A stretch of DNA of 64,000 nucleotides from assembly GCA_010909165.1 (NCBI GenBank), contig MU008172.1:310001-374000 (forward strand). The letters run 5' to 3'. This DNA is from Anthoceros angustus. Taxonomy: Eukaryota; Streptophyta; Anthocerotopsida; Anthocerotales; Anthocerotaceae. Of the stretch, positions 56,576 to 64,000 are shown in pieces. Every line of letters starts with the position of its first letter. Position 1 is the first letter of the stretch. A program made the position numbers and the translations under genes. Under the pieces are notes generated by a model, which was not told where the DNA came from, searched no databases, and was given only the letters and a program-made list of their open reading frames with translations.

Positions 56576-58898
56576 GAGGCTCTGTTTCTTTTACGGCCTC
56601 TGCTATGCTTGGAGACTCATCTGGCCATCCAGTCTGTGTGTCCACCACAGGTCCCAACGTCTCACAACAAGTAACGGACAAGGAGATCGATATCACTGAC
56701 CGTGAGCATGAAAGTTGGCCTGGAGGCTCACGACAGGCGAGACTGTCAATTCAGGCCAACTTTCATAAACATGGTTTCAAGTTGATGGAATGATGGTTTC
56801 ATGTTCACCGGCACGGGACTCCTGAGGTGAGCTCTTTTGGGATGGCTGGAGGTGCAGGAGGTTGTCCTGCGGCACAGCAAAGCTGGTGGGCACTATGTGG
56901 TATGGACGATAAAGTCAGGCACATAGTGGGAGTGTCGTCACACTCACGGCATACAATATCCACGGCATCACCAAACAAGATATTGCTTCCTAGTTGTTTT
57001 TGGTCTCAGTATGCCAATCTTCTAGCATCTGTATGATGTTCATATGGTTTCGGTATCTTTTCCTTTGATTACTACCACCCGACAAGATGCAGGTACTCAC
57101 ATCCTCATATATTACCAGAAATTCTGAATCATTTGTCTTCATATTTTTCTAGAGTTTTGTCAAGATTGAGTCATCATGTCAAAGATATGCAAGATACATT
57201 TTGTACTTGTCCTTTCATACATGCATATTATATCTATGTTTTTTCAAAAACATGAAATACATGAGAAAGTTATAGCTAGTGGGTGTGGACCGGTAGCAGC
57301 CAATCTATACACCGGCTGTAGAAAGTTTTAAGTAGTGTAGGTGTGGACCAATAGCGGCCAATCTGTACATCGGCTGCAGAAAGTTGTAGCTCGTGGGTGT
57401 GGACCAGTAGCGGTTAATATGAACACCGACCTTGACCACAGACTATAAGGTGATATATAGAGGAGGTCCTTCAATAGTTCCTATGCTCTTGACATGGGGA
57501 CTGTGGGCTTGGAACTTAAAGTAACCTCTCGTTACTTTGAAGGGCCCCTTCTCTTGACATGGGAACTGTGGGCTTCGAACTTTGAATAACCTCTAGTTAC
57601 TTTGAAGGGCTCATTTATTGCTTTGGGAATTTAGATGACCATGCTATCAACACAAGAATACTGGTATTCGAGAGGAAAAGTGGGTTCAAAACTTCACATC
57701 CCACTTTTAAGAATGAAATCTCATTCCACCCTATATCAATACATTTTTTTTCGACCATCACTAGAAGAAGAAGATGAAGCATATTTAAGGCCACTAAGGA
57801 CGGAAATTCCGTCATGGGACTGATAACATTGAAGTTTAACTGAATTTCACCTAAATACTAGTGGTGTAGTATATCAAATATCTAGCAGGTTGAAAAGAAA
57901 ACTTGTGCATGAGTACTCTATTAGAAATCCCATGTTTGCCTCAAACATACACCTATAAGAATGGGGTGAGGAAAAGAAAACTTGAAGAAGACCGAGCTGT
58001 TGTAAATAAGTTGGCAAAAGCGTTTGTGATATATGCATAGACAGGGGCCGAAGGAAACAAAGAGTTTTACATTCTCAACTTGCGTATTGCATAATCCAGA
58101 TATTCGGGTCTCCTTACGTGGCCTTGGATGCAGCCATTTATATGTCTCAATCCCGAGAGGGTGAGACCTACACAAAAATGATCTAAGATTGAAGGACACA
58201 TGGTTGGTTGCCAAGATAGAGATGTCAGTCATTATTTTCTACCACCAAAAGGCTAACAATTATTGGTGGGTCTTCAAACCCCGCCGCCCGCAATGTACAT
58301 ATGTAGAGAGGTTCGTCTTCTTCTTCTTCTTCGCCTTCTTCTTTTCTTCGCCCGTAAACTATGTTGGACATAGAGTAGTACTTTTCTGCGTGACCGTAGC
58401 ACTCTGGGCAGGACAAATGACACGTTACCTTGTGAGTGTGTCGCACTCGGGGAAACTTTTTCCGCGAATGGCCGACGAAGGGTCCTGGTCGGGTCCCTAT
58501 CCCTGTGGGATTTTTTTGTGAAAAATCGAGGTTGCTACCAAAAAGGCCTTGACCGACCACACACCGAGCCACATGTCGGTTGGGACCAGGCACCAGGCAC
58601 CGGGAACCAGGCTGGAGCGTACCGAACGTGTTTAAGTTGGGGGCAATCGGATTGGCCATACCACAAATAAGATCCACAGCACAGGATCCGGGTGGTGCGT
58701 GTCTAGTCAGGGAAGGCCGGCAGTGGAGACCCAGTCAGGAAATCGGGTCACATTACTGGCCTGATCATCATCCAATGGGAGTGGATCAGATCAGATGACT
58801 TCACCATGTGTACTTATGTCTCGCAACCGCTGTGGATGATGCTCTAATGCAACTGTTGAACAATGTCGACTCCGGTAGAGACGTGAGAAGGTGAGGCT
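56576..58898 (+). repeat. Tandem duplication C, copy 2
   Basis: Second copy of the 54246-56575 unit, ending at gagaaggtgaggctct again before unrelated sequence. Differences from copy 1 are mainly one- to several-base indels (for example 54290 versus 56605, 54430 versus 56750, and 55660-55680 versus 57975-57990). Confidence 0.95.
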
Positions 58899-59524
58899 CT
58901 AGAGCGCGAAATAGGCTGGGGGCCACACATTCGATCCGATTTCCACACGAGCCCAGGTAGCAGTTGCAGTACAGCAAACAACAGAATACAGTAGAACACA
59001 TAACTGCCTTCAAAGAAGAATCCAGCCTTAAGCTATGGTGTGGTAACTAGTGGAAGACAGGACAAGTGGGACAGGAGGCTAGAGGCCATCCGACCACCTC
59101 AGCAGGTGGCAAGCCGGGCTTCTTTTAACGCCCAACTTCAGCCACTGGTCCTCATTCAACATGCACGAGTCGCCTGCCTGCGTTCGCTTCGGGTCTCGCT
59201 CACAGGTGGGGAGGAACATTCCGGGCTGGAGGGATCAGAATTGCGCCTGTGCGTGCATTGCGAACATTGACTGGCAGCCAAGCCGCGCCACCAGCGTAAA
59301 TGCAACCTTCCTGCGCAATCTTGCTCTTCGTGGACTGTCGCTCCCAGAGTCCCTTTGTCCCGGGATCTCCGCGCTGACCGCGAGTGTGTGAGAAACGGGT
59401 GGCAGCTGCCCTGTGCCCACCAAGTCCTGTAATTTGTCGAAATTTGGGTAGCCCTCTGCCTCGGACCGTAGATCTGTGGCGGCTTCAGGCCTTCGCTCTT
59501 CAGCAGAATCCGTAGCTTGCCAGC
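58899..59524. other. Upstream region of the sugar transporter gene
   Basis: Probable promoter and 5' UTR. Minus-strand frame 59156-59815 overlaps the first exon antisense and is not supported. No specific element can be placed. Confidence 0.5.
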
Positions 59525-62500
59525 ATGACGGTAAAGGACGTTGAGAGAGGGATTGACGCTCAGCGCCGGCCTCTTCTCAGCGGCGGGAGTGGGAGTGGCC
59601 GTGCCTTGGGTGGGAAGAAGTCTAAGAAGACTGCCGAATCCGGTTCGGTTTTTTTCGCGATCGTCTGCACGCTTGTCGTGGCTCTTGGACCCATCTCGTT
59701 CGGATTTTCGGTGAGCGTTGGTTTGGTGCAAGCCGGGTTTGTCATTTCGTCCTGTCAGTGGGCGGAACTGATGGTTTGATGTATGCTTCAGCTTGGCTAC
59801 TCGTCCCCCACCCAAGCATCAATCACCAGCGATCTGCGCCTCACTGTCTCCCAGGTGCTGTTCACCTCACCTCTCCGCGGTTTGCGTTGGCGATGAAGTG
59901 TGCTTGTTTAGTACGTCTTTTCTGACTTCTGGGTTACTCTTTGCAGTTCTCCTTGTATGGCTCTCTTGTCAACGTCGGCGCCATGTTGGGGGCCATCACC
60001 AGTGGCAAGATTGCTGACCGACTGGGGAGGAAAGGGGTAACATGTCGTTCCTGCTCTTCATAGAACGTTACTTTCCTTGTCATCAATCACGGTCTAGAGG
60101 CTTTGTCCAAGTGGATTATCCATCAATTGCATTGCGCCCTATTGATGTTGGATTTTGCTCCTTCTAATATGCAGGCCCTAGTCGTTGCATCTTTGCCACA
60201 TCTGTTGGGCTGGGTGGCAACAGTATTCTCCTCGGTACGCTTTCGTGCTCGTTGTTCACACCCTATGGTCTATGCTTACAACATACAAGGCTGAGTTGAG
60301 AGTCTCAATTCAGCTTGCGGATCTACTTCGAGGCCGCAAGCCCTTTTGATCACGTGCTGTCTGTTATTTGCACCTGGTGCAGAATGCCGTTACTCTTGAC
60401 ATCGGAAGGCTTCTGATTGGTTACGGTGTGGGAGTTATTTCTTTCACTGTAAGTGTCTCCGTCATAGCCCTGGGGTAGTATTCAACTCAATTGTTGCTTC
60501 TGAATCAATCCATGGGCTGGTGCAGGTGCCCATATACATAGCTGAGATTGCTCCCATCCACCTGCGTGGCAGTCTTGGGGCAACCAATCAGGTACTTTTC
60601 CACAACATTTTGTTGAACTTGAAATGGTTTCCCAGCTCTTCCACAGCAGTGTTATTTCACTCTGATACATTTGCTTTCTGGTGCCGCAGCTTGCAGTCAC
60701 CGTGGGCATACTTTTGGCCTATTTGGGTGGCCTCCTTTTGGGATGGCGACAGCTTGCTGCTGCTGGTGTGTACTGTGCACTCGATTTATAGATGTTTGCT
60801 GCATAGCCTGGGAGGTGCAAACGTTTTACACAAGGTTAGGCAAGGGCCTATGCACTTTGGTTAACGTTTTTACTTATAGGATGTCTCGGTTTGCTGATGA
60901 CCTCCAGGACTCATTCCTTGCACACTCCTTCTCATTGGCCTTTTCTTCATTCCAGAGTCTCCTCGCTGGCTGGTGAGTTGATTTCAGTCCTGTCGTGAAA
61001 ATATATGCCCTCGAGGGGATGTTGTGGTTTGCAGCTAACTGGGCTGCATAAACAGATTAAATCAGGTTCTGAGGATGGTGATGTGGCGTCTGCACTGCAA
61101 GTGCTTCGAGGCGCTAGCTGCGATGTCTCGTCTGAGTTGAGAGAAATGAAAGTGAGTTGCAGGTCATCTCCCTCTAAGTAGGTAGCTAAAACTGTTGTAG
61201 TAGAATTGCCAATCACCCACGGCCACAACGCTGATGGCAACTTGGTATCCCAATCGTGAGCATAGTTCACCGTTAGCTTTACCTCAGGATCATTCTGTGT
61301 TATTACCTAGCACATGTCTATATGCTCATCGATGACCCTTGCTTTTGCAGGAAGGTATGGAGGAGGCAAAGTCTCAACCTCCAGCCCAGTTTTCTGATCT
61401 TTTTAGCCGGCGTCTCTTTCGCCCGCTTCTTGTAAGCTTATCACTCCAACCTAAACATACACCACCAGAGAGGTTGCTGCATGAAGGCCAGAAGTGAGCA
61501 AACTATGATAATAACGGTCATGTTTGGATCCCGTGTGTGTCAGGCTGGAGTTGGTTTACAACTTCTCCAGCAATTTGGAGGAATCAATGCCATCATGTTC
61601 TACGCCAGTGAAATCTTCCGTTCAGTTGGTAAGAAGAACTCTGGTGCTGTAATAATGTGAAAGTCACTTCAGCTGTAATAGCAGAGCACAAAAAGTGTTT
61701 AGACTTCGTTACAGCTTATATTCAGGATGCCTGCAAAGATTGCAACCTGAATATAGCGCTGTTACGTGACAGCTTTGTTATCAAAACCTGCGGATGAAGA
61801 CACATGAGTCGACTGATGTAAGATACATTTGGTTGCAGGGTTCACATCCCCAAATACTGCTTCACTCGGGATAGGGGTTCTCCAGGTATTGATGACAGGC
61901 GTAGCGGCAGGAATTATGGACAAAGCGGGCAGGCGGCTTTTGCTCATGGTGAGGAAGGAAGTCATTGTCCCGTATTGCTTTCAATTTGACATCTTGACGG
62001 TATTGTTTCTTTGCTATTCTAGCCAACTTTGGTTGAAGTTGCTGGCATTTGTCTTGGCCAGGTCTCTGCTGGTGGGATGGCTGTGAGCTGCTTCCTTGTG
62101 GGTTTTTCATTCTACCTGAAGGTCAGAACTCACCTTTAATCGCATGCTTATTCCGCTGTCGCTAACTTGTTTTTCTTTCCTAACGGAATGCATTGGCTCT
62201 GATTCTTGTTCCAGGGGCAGATGGCCATGATGTCAAGCCCGAACATGGATATCTATGTGAATGTTTTAGCATTGACCAGCTTACTGGTGTACATCATCGC
62301 GTTCTCGATGGGCATGGGTGCCATACCGTGGATAGTTATGTCTGAAATCTTTCCAGCAAATGTTAAGGGTATGGCAGGGAGCTTGGCGACTCTAGCGAAT
62401 TGGTTTGCAGCTTGGACAGTGACTATGGTGTTCAACTTCATGTTGCAGTGGAGCTCTGCGGGCTCCTTCTGGATATTTGCAGGGGAGTGTGCTTTAACTG

Positions 62501-62574
62501 TGGTGTTCGTGGCACTGTTTGTGCCTGAGACAAGGGGCCGTACTTTAGAGGAGATAGAGGCTTCCTTCGAATGA
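59525..62574 (+). CDS. ERD6-like sugar transporter, MFS (14 exons)
   Basis: Proton-coupled or facilitative monosaccharide transporter of the major facilitator family, ERD6-like branch, which in Arabidopsis acts mainly at the tonoplast. Exons: 59525-59710, 59792-59854, 59947-60036, 60175-60234, 60383-60448, 60526-60591, 60690-60765, 60908-60972, 61056-61151, 61351-61431, 61544-61628, 61839-61948, 62023-62121, 62215-62574. All junctions are GT-AG and the frame closes to 500 residues. Motifs in order: [22 protein letters not shown] (the D-R-x-G-R-K loop), [75 protein letters not shown] and [15 protein letters not shown]. About twelve membrane spans fit. A cytosolic N-terminus (about 40 residues, MTVKDVERG...RRPLLSGG) carries an LL-type dileucine, a possible vacuolar sorting signal. 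Exon 9 could instead begin at 61035, adding seven residues. Which sugar is carried is unknown. Confidence 0.94.
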
Positions 62575-63284
62575 GATCATCAGCTCAAGGGCAGTGATCA
62601 GATCATTCTATTTTTGCGGCATTCCCTTACGGCTGGGCGTGGTGTTACGATCAGGTAGGGCGCCAGCAGTGCTCTGAGATCGTTTGTCATACACCTAGAC
62701 GTCCGCAAAGACAAACCGTAAGAACAGTAAGTTAACGCCGCGGTAAATTTGAAATAGAGGCAGTAATTGTGGATAGTAGATCGACATAGGTTAAATGTAC
62801 AGACACCACCTGTGACGTGGTACAGAAGATATGGCCCTGATGAACGCTTACAGAACGGTCTGACAGAAGGCCGCGTCCAGGTTGACACATCCTTGCATTG
62901 ACGGTGGAGGACCATTGTTTTCATACTTGTGGTCTGAAAATTGTGTATCCTCATAGGCGCAGAATCTAGATGCGTAACCCTGCTTGCCCAACTAGAGGAA
63001 GTTGGCGATTACAATGAAGCGGGAGTGAAAGAAGAAAAACTCTCTAATAGGTTTTAGGGTCCTCATCCAGGTTTTGGGTACCTGGAATAATTTTTACCAC
63101 TTGTGGCCTCGGGCGGCCTTTCAATTCATTGTATGCTGATAGATAGCACAAGGAATATTTAACTAGAAAATAATAAATTAGTATTATTATTATTATTTAA
63201 ATTACTCAATAGATAATATTAGCATGATTATAAGTTAAAAAAATCTAGTCAGTAATCTATATTGCTTTAACAATGTCCATCTAG
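62575..63284. other. 3' spacer of the transporter gene
   Basis: 3' UTR of the transporter, then AT-rich sequence with a (tat)n run near 63180-63200. No gene seen. Confidence 0.5.
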
Positions 63285-64000
63285 CTATGGTAGGCTATCA
63301 TCATCATCTTCCCATAGCTCATCATCAAAGTGGTCGTCATAATATTTGCACCTACATCTTATTCCTCTCCTAAGTTTAAGTTCTGGCTTTTCGTCACATG
63401 TTGTTGTGGGAATGAGCTCGTGCTCACGCCCTATTGATGCCAATGGCATATCTTGCCAAAGTATCTCCTCTACTTCCTTTGCCTGCAAAAATATTGCCAT
63501 TTCAAAGGTAGGGTCCAAACCCTTCTCTCTCACGACACAAGCTTTGAACAAGTCCAATAAGATGGCGGTGTCGTTTGCCGCGTATTCTTGTTGCTTGTAA
63601 GATAAGTTCATGCCTCTCTTGAAGGTCATTTGCATGGCCTTTGTCAGTCCCTTCCCCAAGAAGTCCGCCGCGCATCTATGAAGTGAAGGCATGTCTTCCA
63701 ATCCCATCAATTTCTTTGCCCATACCTGTAAGTCCACGACAGAGCGATGTAGGAGCTCCCTTTGTTGGCTGCAAGCCACTTCAGATCTGGGCGTCTAGCA
63801 AATCCAAATTTCACCACCTTTTCATTGGCCATCAATGAATGGAAGTCCTCCGCCCAATCGTTTGCTACTTCCATTGCAAGATCACTTGAAGGCGGAGCCC
63901 TTATCGCAGTTCCAATATCCATGATGGGGTCCATGATCTTATTCACAGAAATATCTATCAGGAATGTCATGTTGGCGTTGTTTGCCATATTGCCCCTTAA
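63285..64000 (-). pseudogene. DEDD-type 3'-5' exonuclease domain, C-terminal part (frame broken, runs off the window)
   Basis: Minus-strand coding remains of a DnaQ-like (DEDD, mut-7/WRN-exonuclease-like) RNase or DNase domain. The first part, in frame from the window edge, reads MTFLIDISVNKIMDPI and MANEKVVKFGFARRPDLKWL, with the motif II Asp in RRPDL. The second part, VVDLQVWAKKLMGLEDMPSL to YKQQEYAANDTAILLDLF, has the motif III Y-x3-D (YAAND). It then runs through a tail ending DDDDSLP with stop at 63285. The frame shifts near 63730-63745, where homologues are continuous, so the gene has an indel or a sequence error there. A short intron is not excluded but no good splice pair was seen. 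The active-site DxE (motif I) would lie beyond 64000. The last 40 residues are strongly acidic. Confidence 0.65.

Noticed and set aside
55290-57815. Repeated short frames (MTEFPSLVALNMLHLLLLVM type) in duplication C
   Set aside because: Present only because the DNA is duplicated; no domain, ends inside repeat-element sequence.

Overview
The window is nuclear DNA of a plant-like eukaryote. The genes carry GT-AG introns of roughly 80-290 bases. The content includes long PLS-type pentatricopeptide (PPR) proteins, OVATE-domain proteins, a nuclear gene for a plastid ribosomal protein, a J protein of the OWL1/DNAJC11 family, a plant terpene synthase relic and a Mutator-like (MULE/FAR1-type) transposase relic. 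Large intronless PPR genes built from near-identical repeats, next to compact genes in a repeat-rich background, suggest a seedless land plant (bryophyte, lycophyte or fern). That last step is inference; the sequence alone does not fix the species.

Layout: 79-514 (+) 3' end of a threonyl-tRNA synthetase gene; 1.5-6.7 kb decayed MULE transposase whose 3' part is tandemly duplicated; 6.7-9.5 kb repeat-rich spacer; 9540-11801 (-) cation/calcium exchanger of the CCX type; 12283-14085 (-) OWL1/DNAJC11-like J protein; 14.1-16.9 kb spacer with a diverged inverted repeat; 16929-19193 (+) seven-exon GT4 glycosyltransferase anchored in a membrane; 19.3-20.3 kb (-) terpene synthase pseudogene; 22790-26053 (+) PLS-E PPR protein; 26-34 kb repeat-rich spacer with a 0.88-kb tandem duplication and a 33-bp minisatellite; 34496-36516 (+) OVATE family protein with a broken frame near its start; 38417-42001 (-) second PPR protein, paralogous to the first; 43737-43810 (+) tRNA-Val(CAC); 44557-45577 (-) plastid ribosomal protein uL15c; 45791-52573 (-) a 2260-residue intronless protein ending in an OVATE domain; 54.2-58.9 kb a 2.3-kb tandem duplication; 59525-62574 (+) 14-exon ERD6-like sugar transporter; 63285-64000 (-) 3' part of a DEDD 3'-5' exonuclease with a frame break.

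These are ordinary, independently transcribed nuclear genes; nothing suggests an operon or a defence cassette. Two functional links stand out. The two PPR proteins and uL15c all concern organelle gene expression, although the PPR targets are unknown. The two OVATE proteins share an end domain and an N-terminal W..KL motif, so they may act in one growth-control or cytoskeletal pathway. The most unusual observations are the giant OVATE protein, the CDK-like S/T-P-x-R array in the smaller one, the 312-bp internal repeats of the PPR genes, the terpene synthase relic, and three tandem duplications whose copies differ mainly by small indels, which may reflect assembly artefacts.
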